Source: CAJKWP01 sp050943075 (lineage in GTDB: Bacteria; Bacillota; Clostridia; Christensenellales; UBA1242). Taken from it: a stretch of 40,455 nt of DNA. Positions 24,378 to 33,386 of the stretch are shown here, piece by piece. Location: contig JBMNOM010000005.1 of the NCBI GenBank assembly GCA_050943075.1, positions 1-40,455 of the forward strand, written 5' to 3'. A program made the position numbers and the translations under genes. A model generated the notes under the pieces. That model worked only from the letters and a program-made list of their open reading frames with translations. It had not been told where the DNA came from and ran no database searches. How positions within the stretch are numbered: position 1 is the stretch's first letter; each line of letters starts with the position of its first letter.

Positions 24378-25757
24378 TTAAACTTTTTCAATTACATAGC
24401 CTTCTTTGGAGTCTTTAACAACATAGCCCATTTCAAAAAGTTGTTTTCTCATCTCATCTGCTTTTGCAAAGTTTTTGTCTTGTTTTGCTTGCCAGCGCTC
24501 TTTGGCAAGTTCTTCAACTTCTGTTGGAACTTCATGTTTTTCAATTGTTTCAACTTCTTGTTTTAAGTTTAAACCCAAAACTTCATCAAATAAAAGTGCT
24601 TGGTTGTAAACAGCTTTATTTTTGTTTTGTTTAAGCATTTCCCAAAGCACACCAAGTGCAAGTGGCATATTCAAGTCGTCATTAATTGCGGCAAGGAATT
24701 TGTTTTTAAATTCTGTTAAATCAATTTCCTTCTCTTCTGCTTCATAATGCGCTTTTAAAAGTTTAACTAAATTTTCTTTTGCTTGCTTTGCGCTTTGCAA
24801 CGCTTCAAAAGTGAAGTTTTGCATTTTGGAGTAATGTGCTGTTAAGAAAAAATATCTTAAATCAAGTGCAAAAAAACCACGTTTTGCAAGGTCGTCAAGT
24901 GTGTAAATGTTTCCCAAGCTTTTGCTCATTTTACCACCATCAATTTGCAAAAATTCAAGTTCCATCCAAAATGACACAACTTCATGGTCTGCTAAACAAT
25001 CGTTTTGTGCAATTTCATTTTCATGGTGAACAGTCACGTGGTCAATGCCACCTGTGTGAATGTCAATGTGTTTTCCAAGATATTCTTGCCCCATAACAGA
25101 ACATTCAATGTGCCAACCTGGATACCCCATTCCCCATGGGCTTTGCCATTGCATAATGTGTTCTTTTGGCGCTTTAATCCACACCGCGAAATCTGCTGGG
25201 TGTTTTTTCTCTTCGTCAACTTCAATTCTTGCACCGGCTTTTCTATCTTCAAGTTTAATGCCTGAAAGACGGCCATATTCAGGAAATTTTTGAACATCAA
25301 AATAAATGCCTTTGCTTGTTTCATAGGCAAAACCTGCTTCAACAAGCTGTTTAACATACTCAATCATTTGGTTAACATGATCGGTTGCTTTTAAAACATA
25401 TTCTGGTGTTTCAATGTTAAGTTTTTTAATGTCATCAAAGAAAATATTGGAGTAAAACTCTGCAATTTCCCAAGGAGATTTTTTCTCTCTTTGGCTGGCA
25501 ACAAGCATTTTGTCTTCGCCTTCGTCTTCATCACTTGTTAAATGCCCAACGTCAGTTATGTTCATTGCCCCTTTAATTTTATAGCCATTATAACGTAAAG
25601 TTCTTCTAATAAAGTCCATAAAAACATAGGCACGCATGTTGCCAATGTGTTGAAAAGAATAAACAGTTGGGCCGCAACTATACATTGTCACAAACTCTGG
25701 GTTATGTGGCACAAATTCTTGTTTTTCTTTAGTCAAGCGGTTAAAAAACTTTATCAT
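24378..25757 (-). CDS. cysS: cysteinyl-tRNA synthetase
   Basis: This class I synthetase charges tRNA-Cys. Zinc and active-site motifs are MYSCGPTVYSFQHIGNMRAY (HIGH-type), the GWHIECSVMGQEYLG Cys, HTGGIDHVTVHHENEIAQ, and KMSKSLGN (KMSKS). The start is MIKFFNRLTKE at ATG 25757 with GGAG 5-6 bases upstream; a longer in-frame ORF to 25805 runs through the promoter. At 459 residues it has family length. The leader is only about 20 bases, so no T-box riboswitch is present, unlike many Firmicute cysS genes. Single gene with its own promoter and terminator. Confidence 0.97.
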   Translation of the reverse strand: MIKFFNRLTKEKQEFVPHNPEFVTMYSCGPTVYSFQHIGNMRAYVFMDFIRRTLRYNGYKIKGAMNITDVGHLTSDEDEGEDKMLVASQREKKSPWEIAEFYSNIFFDDIKKLNIETPEYVLKATDHVNQMIEYVKQLVEAGFAYETSKGIYFDVQKFPEYGRLSGIKLEDRKAGARIEVDEEKKHPADFAVWIKAPKEHIMQWQSPWGMGYPGWHIECSVMGQEYLGKHIDIHTGGIDHVTVHHENEIAQNDCLADHEVVSFWMELEFLQIDGGKMSKSLGNIYTLDDLAKRGFFALDLRYFFLTAHYSKMQNFTFEALQSAKQAKENLVKLLKAHYEAEEKEIDLTEFKNKFLAAINDDLNMPLALGVLWEMLKQNKNKAVYNQALLFDEVLGLNLKQEVETIEKHEVPTEVEELAKERWQAKQDKNFAKADEMRKQLFEMGYVVKDSKEGYVIEKV

Positions 25758-25783
25758 AAATTCTCCAATTAAATATATATAAT

Positions 25784-25812
25784 AATTTACTATTAATTGC
25801 CCCATTTGTCAA
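25784..25812 (-). promoter_or_regulatory. promoter of cysS
   Basis: The minus strand reads TTGACA (25812-25807), 17 bases, TAAATT (25789-25784). Confidence 0.6.
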
Positions 25813-25945
25813 ATTAAATGCAAAACTACATTAAAATTAAAAATGTTTATGGGTTTGATATTACCATTTTTGATAATTCATATTAAAGGCATAAAACTGT
25901 TTTTGCAAAAAATAACAACTTTCACATTTACAACAAAATAATAAG

Positions 25946-25972
25946 AAAAAACCACATTTGATGTGGTTTTTT
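25946..25972 (-). terminator. terminator of spoIVA
   Basis: AAAAAACCACAT and ATGTGGTTTTTT form a perfect 12-bp stem with a TTG loop, 46 bases past the stop of spoIVA. Confidence 0.88.
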
Positions 25973-26018
25973 GCTTTTATTAATTTGATTTTATTTTTTC
26001 AATTTATCATTTTAAATT

Positions 26019-27497
26019 TTAAAGCAATATGCAAATTATACCGCCCTTGCCTTCATTGACAATTTTGCCAAGTGTTTTGCGCATTTTTCTTTGCGCTTCA
26101 AGTGGCATTGTGACAATTTTGGAATTGATGCCTTCATTAACAAGTGAGTTTAAAGACTTGCCAAAAATGTTGGTTTCCCAAATTGATTGTGGGTTGTTTT
26201 CAAATTCACTCATTAAGTGTTGTGCAAGTTCTTCACTTTGTGCTTGAGTGCCAACAAGTGGGCTAATTTCTGTTTCAATGTCAACTTTCATAATGTGCAA
26301 ACTTGGTGCAGACGCTTTAAGTTTCATGCCAAAGCGTGTGCCTTGTTTAACAATTTGTGGGTCTTCAAGTGTTAATTCTTCAATGGATGGAACAACAATG
26401 CCATAGCCTGTTTCGTCAACTTCTTGCAACGCTTTTTCAAGTTTGTCATATTGACGTTTGGCGTGTGCCAAAGTTTTAATGTAGCTAACAAGTGCCAAGT
26501 CATTTTCAATTTTAAAGCCGCATTGTTTTGAAAGCACTTTGTAAAACACATGTGGTTTTGGAACAATGTTGAACATAATTGTTCCCTCGCCCATTTTAAT
26601 TGCTCCAACTGTCACAGGTTCAAAATCTTCGTGTTCCAAAAATGCAACATTTGTTTTGTCAATTTGCCCAATTTTTGTCACATTGTCGCCAAATTTTTTC
26701 ACTTCTGAAATAATTTCTGAAATCATTTCATCGTTATAAGACAACGCCCTAAGCCAATCTGGCATTTGAATTTTGAGTGATTTTAATGGGAATTCCAAAA
26801 GCATTTTTTCAAAAATTTCGTCAACATCTGCAAGGCTTAAGCTTTTTGCATTTAAGCAAACAACACCTGTTTGATATTTCTTTTCAAGTTGCTTTGCAAG
26901 CGCTTTAACCTCTGGTTTTGATGGGTCAACACTATTAAGCACAACAACAAAAGGTTTGCCGCTTTTTTTAAGTTCGGCTGCAACTCTTTCTTCTGCTTGC
27001 ACATACGCCTCTCTTGGAAGTTCACAAATGCTGCCGTCTGTTGTCATAAGCACGGCAATTGTGGAATGATCTTCAATGACTTTTCTTGTGCCAAATTCTG
27101 CCGCAGTTTGAAAAGGCATGTCTTCTTCGCTCCATGGTGTTTTTACCAATCTTGGCTTTTTGCCTTCTTCAAAACCAAGTGCGCCACTCACCATATAGCC
27201 AACACAATCCACCATTCTCACTTTGGTTTCAACATTGCCATTCAAAACAACACTAACGCCTTCATTTGGCACAAATCTTGGTTGTGTTGTCATGATTGTT
27301 TTGCCCTCTCCAGATTGAGGAAGCTCGTCAATTGTTCTTTGTTTTGCGTGTTTGTTTTCAATGTTTGGAACAACAATTTTTTCCATAAACTTTGTGATAA
27401 AAGTTGACTTACCGCAGCGAACTGGCCCAACAACTCCAATGTAAATATCCCCATTTGTTCGTGTGGCTATGTCTTTGTATATATCGTAATTTTCCAT
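26019..27497 (-). CDS. spoIVA: stage IV sporulation protein A, spore coat ATPase
   Basis: SpoIVA is the ATPase that polymerises on the forespore surface and forms the basement layer of the spore coat. The N-terminal P-loop is GPVRCGKST (about residues 24-32), preceded by the family start ATRTNGDIYIGVVG. MRKTLGKIVNEGKGGIICILL forms the conserved C-terminal tail that anchors the protein at the membrane through SpoVM. At 492 residues it has the length I recall for Bacillus SpoIVA. GGAGG lies 5 bases before the ATG. The upstream region carries a candidate sigma-E promoter, as expected for a mother-cell gene. This is strong evidence that the organism, or its recent ancestor, sporulates. Confidence 0.97.
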   Translation of the reverse strand: MENYDIYKDIATRTNGDIYIGVVGPVRCGKSTFITKFMEKIVVPNIENKHAKQRTIDELPQSGEGKTIMTTQPRFVPNEGVSVVLNGNVETKVRMVDCVGYMVSGALGFEEGKKPRLVKTPWSEEDMPFQTAAEFGTRKVIEDHSTIAVLMTTDGSICELPREAYVQAEERVAAELKKSGKPFVVVLNSVDPSKPEVKALAKQLEKKYQTGVVCLNAKSLSLADVDEIFEKMLLEFPLKSLKIQMPDWLRALSYNDEMISEIISEVKKFGDNVTKIGQIDKTNVAFLEHEDFEPVTVGAIKMGEGTIMFNIVPKPHVFYKVLSKQCGFKIENDLALVSYIKTLAHAKRQYDKLEKALQEVDETGYGIVVPSIEELTLEDPQIVKQGTRFGMKLKASAPSLHIMKVDIETEISPLVGTQAQSEELAQHLMSEFENNPQSIWETNIFGKSLNSLVNEGINSKIVTMPLEAQRKMRKTLGKIVNEGKGGIICILL

Positions 27498-27522
27498 ATA
27501 ACCTCCGCTAATTTACTAATAT

Positions 27523-27551
27523 AAGTTATGCAAGAAAAAATTACGTTATGA
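27523..27551 (-). promoter_or_regulatory. candidate sigma-E-type promoter of spoIVA
   Basis: The minus strand has TCATAAC (27551-27545), about 14 bases, CATAACTT (27530-27523), resembling the sigma-E pattern (ATA in -35, CATA at -10). The predicted start leaves about 20-25 bases before the SD. Based on partial consensus only. Confidence 0.35.
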
Positions 27552-27627
27552 TTTGAGATTAAAAAATATTAAAAAAATAAACTTGTCCATTTTTTATTTT
27601 AAAAATTTTTTCATTATTTTGAAAATA

Positions 27628-27636
27628 TGGTATATT
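27628..27636 (+). promoter_or_regulatory. extended -10 promoter of the GGDEF gene
   Basis: TGGTATATT matches TG-n-TATAWT, 18 bases before the ATG, with AGGGG in between. The -35 (TTTTCA) is weak. Confidence 0.5.
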
Positions 27637-27654
27637 AATAGTATTAGGGGCAAC

Positions 27655-28197
27655 ATGACAAAATATATTTTAAAAGAAAATAAAATTATCACAGATGATA
27701 ATGTTGTTATAATAGAGTCAGAAAACACAAATCAACTTGAAAATTTGTTGGAATTACTTAATGACCTTCAAAGTAAATTAGATTATGATAAGTCTGGTGC
27801 TTTTTCACGCTATAAATTAACTGAAGATTTTAAAAAACAAAAATGGAACTTCATTTATGTTGATTTAAACAACTTAAAAACAGTTAATGACACAATGGGA
27901 CATGTCAAAGGCGACGAACACATTGAAGCTGTTGTTAATCTTTTAAAAGGATATGGCAACACTTACCGCCAAGGTGGTGACGAGTTTGTTTTGCTTCTTG
28001 ACGACGAAGCACTTGTGCAAAAATTTGCACACGAAAATTACAAAAATCCTTATTTTAGTTTTGGCATTGTTTTAAAACACGAATATGAAAACGCGTTTCA
28101 AGCCTACACTCTTGCAGACAAAAGAATGTATGAAAATAAATTTGAAAATAAATGCCTTTTTAAACCTGAATGGTATTTTTTAAACCTTATAAAATAA
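27655..28197 (+). CDS. compact GGDEF-domain protein (putative diguanylate cyclase)
   Basis: This 180-residue protein starts at ATG 27655, with AGGGG upstream; a longer frame back to 27553 crosses the promoter. The GGDEF domain spans about residues 62-165: metal Asp70 in FIYVDLNNLKTVNDTMGH, the active-site loop QGGDEF (106-111), and the C-terminal LADKRMYENK helix. These residues are those needed to make cyclic di-GMP from GTP. The inhibitory I-site RxxD before the GGDEF loop is absent. The N-terminal 60 residues show no membrane segment or recognisable sensor. The domain is shorter than usual (about 160) because the region after the active site is compact. It is monocistronic. Confidence 0.85.
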   Translation: MTKYILKENKIITDDNVVIIESENTNQLENLLELLNDLQSKLDYDKSGAFSRYKLTEDFKKQKWNFIYVDLNNLKTVNDTMGHVKGDEHIEAVVNLLKGYGNTYRQGGDEFVLLLDDEALVQKFAHENYKNPYFSFGIVLKHEYENAFQAYTLADKRMYENKFENKCLFKPEWYFLNLIK

Positions 28198-28202
28198 AGA
28201 GA

Positions 28203-28226
28203 AAAGACGCTTTAAGGCGTCTTTTT
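28203..28226. terminator. bidirectional terminator between GGDEF gene and plsY
   Basis: AAAGACGC (28203-28210) pairs with GCGTCTTT (28217-28224), followed by T residues on the plus strand. Both flanking genes converge on it. Confidence 0.85.
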
Positions 28227-28244
28227 ATTTAGTATTTAAAACAA

Positions 28245-28907
28245 CTATTCTTTTGTTTTATCTTTTGGTTTTTTCTTTTTGAATGCTTTTGCCAAATTAA
28301 CTTTATTTTCCTTGCCCCACAAAAGCCTTTCAATGTTTTTTCTGTGCATAAACCATGTTAAGAAAAACAAAACAAACAAAAGAATTGTAATTTCAACAAC
28401 ACCTCTATATTTCAAGCCCTCAAGCACGGTTAAAAGCGTTATAAACAAGAAAGATGCAACTGCGCCATAGTCAAAAAAATATAGATACACAAATGAAAGC
28501 ACAATGCCAACTAAAGACCAAAGTGGGTTTGCAACAATGTAAATTCCCAAAATGCAAGCCACACCTTTTCCGCCTTTAAATTTGTAAACAACTGGAAAGT
28601 TGTGCCCCAAAACTGCGCCAAGACCACCAACATAAATGCCAATTGTGCTTTGAATTTGCGCCCCACTTCCACCAAAAATGAAAAAGCCAATTAGCGCTGC
28701 TGAAACACCCTTTAAAGCGTCAAGCACAAGGTTAAGCAAGCCAACTTTGAAACCAAATGTTCTTAACATATTCATTGTTCCAGGGTTGCCACTGCCTTGT
28801 TTTGTGATGTCGGTTTTTAAGCGCGCGGAAATTATACGGGCAAAACTTATGTTGCCAATAAAATATCCAATTAAAATACTTAAAGCATATTTTAAATAAA
28901 TGCTCAT
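28245..28907 (-). CDS. plsY: glycerol-3-phosphate acyltransferase PlsY
   Basis: PlsY transfers the acyl group from acyl-phosphate to glycerol-3-phosphate, the first step of phospholipid synthesis. It is an integral membrane enzyme with at least five membrane segments. The family motifs are SGNPGTMNMLRTFG (about 39-52) and GHNFPVVYKFKGGKGVA (about 101-117). At 220 residues it matches the family, with a Lys-rich tail. The GAGGAG used for initiation lies inside the 3' end of der, which ends 3 bases upstream. The der-plsY order is common in Firmicutes. Confidence 0.95.
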   Translation of the reverse strand: MSIYLKYALSILIGYFIGNISFARIISARLKTDITKQGSGNPGTMNMLRTFGFKVGLLNLVLDALKGVSAALIGFFIFGGSGAQIQSTIGIYVGGLGAVLGHNFPVVYKFKGGKGVACILGIYIVANPLWSLVGIVLSFVYLYFFDYGAVASFLFITLLTVLEGLKYRGVVEITILLFVLFFLTWFMHRKNIERLLWGKENKVNLAKAFKKKKPKDKTKE

Positions 28908-28910
28908 GCT

Positions 28911-30233
28911 TTAAAAGTTCTCCTCTTGCTTATCCCTTAATATGATTTTTATCGGTGTTCCAGAAAAATCAATTGATTTTCTGAAATAGTTTTCAATATA
29001 TCTTAAGTATGAGAAATGAATTCCCTTAGAGTCGTTAACAAAAAGCAAAAATGTTGGTGGATTTGTTTGAACTTGTGTGATGTATGAAATTTTAACCTTT
29101 CTGCCGCTCACATAAGGTGGCTCGTTTGCCAAAATTGCACTTGTTAAAACTTCGTTTAAAAGCCCTGTCGTTATGCGTTTTGAAGCGTTTTCATAAGCCT
29201 CGTTTGCCACTGTTAAAATGTCGCCAAAACGTTGTTTTGTTTTTGCAGACACAAACACAGTTTTAAAGTAATCCATAAACTTAAGTTTTTCTTCCAAATC
29301 TTTTTTATATTCGTTAATTGTGTTTGAAGATTTTTCAACCAAATCCCATTTATTCATAACAATCACACTTGGTTTGTTTGCTTCATGCACAAAACCAGCA
29401 ATTCTAACATCTTGTTCAGAAATTTCTTCAGATGAATCCATCACAATTAAAACAACGTCTGCTCTTTCAATGGCATCAAGTGTTCTTAAAACAGAATACC
29501 CTTCAACGCTTTGGTTTTCATAACTGCGTTGTCTTCTCATGCCCGCCGTGTCAATGATTAAGCAATCTTTTTTATTCCATTTAAATGGTGTGTCAATGGC
29601 ATCTCTTGTTGTTCCAGCCACGTTGCTAACCAAAACTCTGTCTTCGCCCAAAATTGTGTTAATAATGCTGCTTTTTCCAACGTTTGGCCTGCCCACAACC
29701 GCAATTTTGAAAACTGACTCTTCTTCAGCACTAACTTTTTCATCAAAATATGAAACAATTTTGTCAAGCAAGTCGCCAAGCCCTTTTCCTTGCAAGCAAG
29801 AAATTGGCATTGGGTCGCCAAGCCCCAAAGCGTAAAACTCATAACTGTTTTCAACTTCAAAATTGTCAAGTTTGTTAACTGCAAGCACAATTGGTTTTTT
29901 GGAAAGACGCAACATAACAGCAACTTCTTCATCATTTTGTGTTAAGCCTTCTCTGCCATCCACCATAAACACAATAACATCGGCCAAATCAATTGCAATT
30001 TTTGCTTGCATAGCAATGTCTTTTTGAAAAACGTCATCACTTTTAGAGTCCAAGCCGCCTGTGTCCACCATATTGAAAGAATAACCAGTCCACTCCGCGC
30101 TTGCATAAATTCTGTCGCGAGTGACACCTGGCGTGTCGTCTACAATGCTAATTCTTTTGCCAACAATTCTGTTAAAAAACGTGCTTTTACCAACATTTGG
30201 TCTTCCAATTATTGCAACTAATTGTTTTTTCAT
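28911..30233 (-). CDS. der: ribosome assembly GTPase Der (EngA)
   Basis: Der has two tandem G domains plus a KH-like domain and is essential for 50S assembly. G domain 1 shows GRPNVGKST (about 10-18), DTPG and NKLD. G domain 2 shows GRPNVGKSS (about 183-191), DTAG and NKWD. The KH-like end runs from about residue 355 (GRKVKISYITQVQTNPPTF). At 440 residues it is full length. AAAGGA lies 7 bases before the ATG, and 10 bases separate it from pepD. Confidence 0.97.
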   Translation of the reverse strand: MKKQLVAIIGRPNVGKSTFFNRIVGKRISIVDDTPGVTRDRIYASAEWTGYSFNMVDTGGLDSKSDDVFQKDIAMQAKIAIDLADVIVFMVDGREGLTQNDEEVAVMLRLSKKPIVLAVNKLDNFEVENSYEFYALGLGDPMPISCLQGKGLGDLLDKIVSYFDEKVSAEEESVFKIAVVGRPNVGKSSIINTILGEDRVLVSNVAGTTRDAIDTPFKWNKKDCLIIDTAGMRRQRSYENQSVEGYSVLRTLDAIERADVVLIVMDSSEEISEQDVRIAGFVHEANKPSVIVMNKWDLVEKSSNTINEYKKDLEEKLKFMDYFKTVFVSAKTKQRFGDILTVANEAYENASKRITTGLLNEVLTSAILANEPPYVSGRKVKISYITQVQTNPPTFLLFVNDSKGIHFSYLRYIENYFRKSIDFSGTPIKIILRDKQEENF

Positions 30234-30243
30234 AATTTTTCCT

Positions 30244-31629
30244 TTATTTAAAATTTTTCACAATTTCACAAAGCCATGCGTATGTTTTGTGAATTGAAGA
30301 GATTTTAACTTCCTCTTTTGTTGAATGCATGTTGTTAATAGTTGCGCCAATAACCAAAACATCCAAATTTTTAATTTTCTGGCTGAAAATTGCACATTCC
30401 ACACCTGCGTGAATGTTTTGCAATTTTGCGTGTGTGTTAAACAAATTATAATGAGTTTTTTGAAGTAATTTAAGCAAACTGCTGTTTTGATTATTTTTAA
30501 AGCCAGGCAAATGTGAAATTTGGCTAAGCATAAAATTAAACTTGTTTTTCAAATTTTCTAAGTGTTTTAAAAAGTTTGAAAAACATTTTTGCCCATTTGC
30601 CCTTGAATGCAATCTTATAATACCAAATTCTGCTTTAATTTCATACACATTTGAAGAAGAAATTACATTATCGTCTTTTCTTTCAAAAACACCAAATTTT
30701 AAGCTGTCTAACAGGTTTAAAAAACACTCGCTAAATTCATTTGTTAAACAAAAACTTTCTTTTGGCAAATTAACTCTTTGCACTTGCATTTTTAATTGTG
30801 GAACATCAAAAATTTTACCCTCCTTATTAAAAACAGTTTGCAAAACTTTTTCAATTTCATCTTTTGTTTTTTGTGTTTCAAAAACAACTTGAGTGAAAGT
30901 TGGAATTTCATTTGACTTTGTTTCAAGACTCCACTCAACCAGTTTTATATTATAGTTAAGTTCTTTAAAAAAAGCAAGTGCCACATTTATTGGATTGCCG
31001 TGATTTTTGCCAATGTCAACTCCAGAATGCCCGCCCTTGAAACCAGAAACACTTAAACAAAAAACATTGTCTTTAATTTGTTGTTTTTCCATATTATCAA
31101 ACTTAATTTCATAAATTGTGGAAGACGCAGAAGAGGTGTCAATGCAGCTTTCTTCGCTGCCATCAAGAGAAAGCATGTGTTTGCCCTCTAAAAGCAAAGT
31201 GTTAAAGTTAAGCGTGCCATTCATTGTGGTTTCTTCTTCGCTTGTGAAAACTGCTTCAATGTTCATGTCAAAGTCTTCTGTTAAAAGCGCAACTGCCATG
31301 GCAACACCAATGCCATTGTCTGCCCCAAGCGAAGTGCCTTTTGCCTTAATAAAACCCATTTCTGTGAAAGTTTGAATGTGTTGTGTTTTAAAATTAAACT
31401 TAAAATCTTTTTCGCTCACGCAAACCATGTCGGTGTGGCTTGCAATTATTAATGGCTTTTTATCACAAGTTTTTTTCTTAATTAAAACGTTGTTAAATTC
31501 ATCCACGTGATAAAACAAATTGTTTTTCAAAGCAAAATCTTGCAAAAAACGCGCAACACCTTGTTCATTGCCCGATTCCCTTGGAATTTGAGTTAAGGCT
31601 TGAAAATAATTCAAAACTTTTTCAGTCAT
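30244..31629 (-). CDS. pepD: aminoacyl-histidine dipeptidase (PepD, M20 family)
   Basis: PepD is a cytoplasmic zinc dipeptidase that cleaves Xaa-His and related dipeptides. Metal ligands are visible in IASHTDMVCV, LGADNGIGVAMA and TSEEETTMNG, followed by LDGSEE. GGHSGVDIGKNHGNPI is the dimerisation-domain motif, and NMHSTKEEVKISSI gives the last ligand. ATG 31629 is chosen because GGAG precedes it by 6 bases; a TTG 12 bases earlier overlaps the SD. The product has 461 residues. It is first in pepD-der-plsY, an operon joining unrelated housekeeping functions. Confidence 0.92.
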   Translation of the reverse strand: MTEKVLNYFQALTQIPRESGNEQGVARFLQDFALKNNLFYHVDEFNNVLIKKKTCDKKPLIIASHTDMVCVSEKDFKFNFKTQHIQTFTEMGFIKAKGTSLGADNGIGVAMAVALLTEDFDMNIEAVFTSEEETTMNGTLNFNTLLLEGKHMLSLDGSEESCIDTSSASSTIYEIKFDNMEKQQIKDNVFCLSVSGFKGGHSGVDIGKNHGNPINVALAFFKELNYNIKLVEWSLETKSNEIPTFTQVVFETQKTKDEIEKVLQTVFNKEGKIFDVPQLKMQVQRVNLPKESFCLTNEFSECFLNLLDSLKFGVFERKDDNVISSSNVYEIKAEFGIIRLHSRANGQKCFSNFLKHLENLKNKFNFMLSQISHLPGFKNNQNSSLLKLLQKTHYNLFNTHAKLQNIHAGVECAIFSQKIKNLDVLVIGATINNMHSTKEEVKISSIHKTYAWLCEIVKNFK

Positions 31630-31645
31630 ATTTTTCTCCAATTTA

Positions 31646-31654
31646 ATTTTAACA
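31646..31654 (-). promoter_or_regulatory. extended -10 promoter of pepD-der-plsY
   Basis: The minus strand reads TGTTAAAAT (TG-n-TAAAAT), 16 bases before the ATG; no convincing -35. Confidence 0.45.
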
Positions 31655-31803
31655 AAACATTAAATTAAACTGCTGTGAAAAATTTAAATAATAATGTAGA
31701 TTAATTAATAATAAGATAAAAATTAAATATAAATAAAAACAAATAAGCCTAAGAGCCTAGGAGAAAATTTTTGAAAACATTTAAATAAAAAAATTTAATA
31801 ATA

Positions 31804-31832
31804 AAAAAAACGTTTAAGGTTTTCCTTAAACG
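31804..31832 (-). terminator. terminator of the membrane-anchored protein gene
   Basis: CGTTTAAGG (31811-31819) pairs with CCTTAAACG (31824-31832) around TTTT. The minus strand continues as TTTTTTTT. Confidence 0.92.
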
Positions 31833-31841
31833 CTTTTAATT

Positions 31842-33038
31842 TTAAAAATTCATTGTTTTGCTTTTAAAATTGCTTTTTTGGTTTGTTTCCAACAATTCTT
31901 GTGGCATTTCATAGTCCAAATATTTTTCCATTAAATGCAAATGTTTTGTTGCTTTTGCATCCATTACATATTCATCTGTTAATGTGATGTTTGCTTCTTC
32001 TCCAGCTTTAAATGATGTTAAATAATCATTTTTTGCATAACCTTCAACTTTATCCATTTCAATGGTGAAAGCTTGTTTAAAGTCAATAACTTCATCACCT
32101 TTGGTTGCTGTGAAAAGCCCTGAATATTCAATTTCAACTTTATCATTCACAGTTTTCATGTCACCGTTTGAATATTGCAATGATTTAACTTCATATCCAT
32201 CTTTTGTGTATTTTTCAAGCGCACCATTTTCAATTAATGTTTCGCCAAGGTCAACAAAGTTTCTTGTATTTTCTTTTTCGTATGTGTAAGGTTCTTTGGT
32301 GGAATTTTGGTTTGCATAACCTTGAACAAAATTGAACAATTCATGAGTGGTGTCAATGTTTTGCAAGTTTTTATCAATCATATTCAAAATGAAATCAACT
32401 TTAAAGTTCACTGTCATATTCGAATAGTCTTTTCCTTTTCCATAAATTGTCACAGTGTTTTCAGATTGGTCAAGTGCTTGAAAATCAAGTTCAGTCAAAT
32501 CACAATCAAATGAAATGCGTCCGGTAGCAACTCTAAAAAATCTATTACCAATTGATTTATATGTAAGTTGAGTTATGTATTTCATTTCGTATTCAAAAAT
32601 TGTGTCATCGCCTCTTTTTGTTGTTTTGTCGTCACCAAGTGCACAAACATTAAACTCCAAAATGTCTCCGGTGGAAACGGCTTTGTCAAATTGAACAAAA
32701 TATTCGGTTGCTTTGGTTTTCCAACCTTTTGTATCACCAGTTGTTTTATTTGTTACATGAATTCTGTAAGCAGAAGCATTTTCAACTGCATCAAAAGTTA
32801 ATCTACTGTTATGCTCTGTGTAACGAATATTTTCAACTTTGCCGAGTTTAACTAGATCTTTTTCATTATAACCTTCGATAATTTCAACAATGGTTTCGTT
32901 AATTTTTTCTTTAACACCTGGGATTCCAACATAAGCTAAACCCAAAGCGCCAGCAGCAATTGAGGAAACTATTGCAGCACGTTTAAAAAATTTTTTAATT
33001 TTGCTTTTTGGTTTTTGGTTTTTTTGTTCGTTTGTCAT
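31842..33038 (-). CDS. membrane-anchored protein of unknown function with an FN3-like segment
   Basis: This 398-residue protein has a short basic cytoplasmic N-terminus (KPKSKIKKFFKRA) and one membrane segment at about residues 21-41 (AIVSSIAAGALGLAYVGIPG); the remaining 350 residues should be outside. Residues 68-140 (LTFDAVENASAYRIHVTNKT) resemble the first strands of a fibronectin type III domain. The rest is strand-rich with no recognised motif. There is no lipobox Cys, LPXTG signal or choline repeat. AAAGGAG lies 7 bases before the ATG. It is monocistronic with strong promoter and terminator, between pepD and the tRNA-repeat region. I do not recognise the family. Confidence 0.75.
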   Translation of the reverse strand: MTNEQKNQKPKSKIKKFFKRAAIVSSIAAGALGLAYVGIPGVKEKINETIVEIIEGYNEKDLVKLGKVENIRYTEHNSRLTFDAVENASAYRIHVTNKTTGDTKGWKTKATEYFVQFDKAVSTGDILEFNVCALGDDKTTKRGDDTIFEYEMKYITQLTYKSIGNRFFRVATGRISFDCDLTELDFQALDQSENTVTIYGKGKDYSNMTVNFKVDFILNMIDKNLQNIDTTHELFNFVQGYANQNSTKEPYTYEKENTRNFVDLGETLIENGALEKYTKDGYEVKSLQYSNGDMKTVNDKVEIEYSGLFTATKGDEVIDFKQAFTIEMDKVEGYAKNDYLTSFKAGEEANITLTDEYVMDAKATKHLHLMEKYLDYEMPQELLETNQKSNFKSKTMNF

Positions 33039-33062
33039 TTGAAAACTCCTTTAATTACTTAC

Positions 33063-33091
33063 ATTATAACATTTATAATTTCACAATACAA
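33063..33091 (-). promoter_or_regulatory. promoter of the membrane-anchored protein gene
   Basis: The minus strand reads TTGTAT (33091-33086), 17 bases, TATAAT (33068-33063). Confidence 0.7.
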
Positions 33092-33186
33092 GCCCCATTT
33101 TTTTAAAAAATCCACATACGCAAAAGACATCCCCCATTCAAAAAAAACAAGTTTTCAAACTGAAATAAAAAAATATACCCCCAAGG

Positions 33187-33279
33187 CCACACTTCGCAAG
33201 AGAGTTGCCGCAAAAGATTTTTGCGCTTAACCAAAAACTTTTCGTTTGGCAGCACAGGCACGCCTGTTTCTATTGCAAA
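33187..33279 (-). repeat. palindromic repeat family, copy D
   Basis: Shares the CTTCGCAAGAGAGTTG flank with copies C and E and the AAAAGATTTTTGCG..CAAAAACTTTT core with copy B. The ACAGGCACGCCTGT palindrome lies at 33254-33267. About 70 of its bases align with copy B. Confidence 0.75.
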
Positions 33280-33386
33280 AACCAACCAAAATAATTGTTG
33301 TGTTTTAAATTATTTGGACTTATCAATGAATGCTTTAACTAGAGATTCATAAGAAACCCCTCGAGTGCCATAAAAAAACACTAAAC
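33280..33386. other. intergenic remnant between repeat copies D and E
   Basis: On the minus strand a frame runs through copy E into GTRGVSYESLVKAFIDKSK and a stop near 33312. It has no start signal and the other repeat copies do not keep the frame, so it may be a decayed piece of a gene or chance. Confidence 0.3.

Noticed and set aside
25758..25812. T-box riboswitch upstream of cysS
   Set aside because: The predicted leader is about 20 bases, with no room for a T-box, and no specifier or antiterminator stem is seen.
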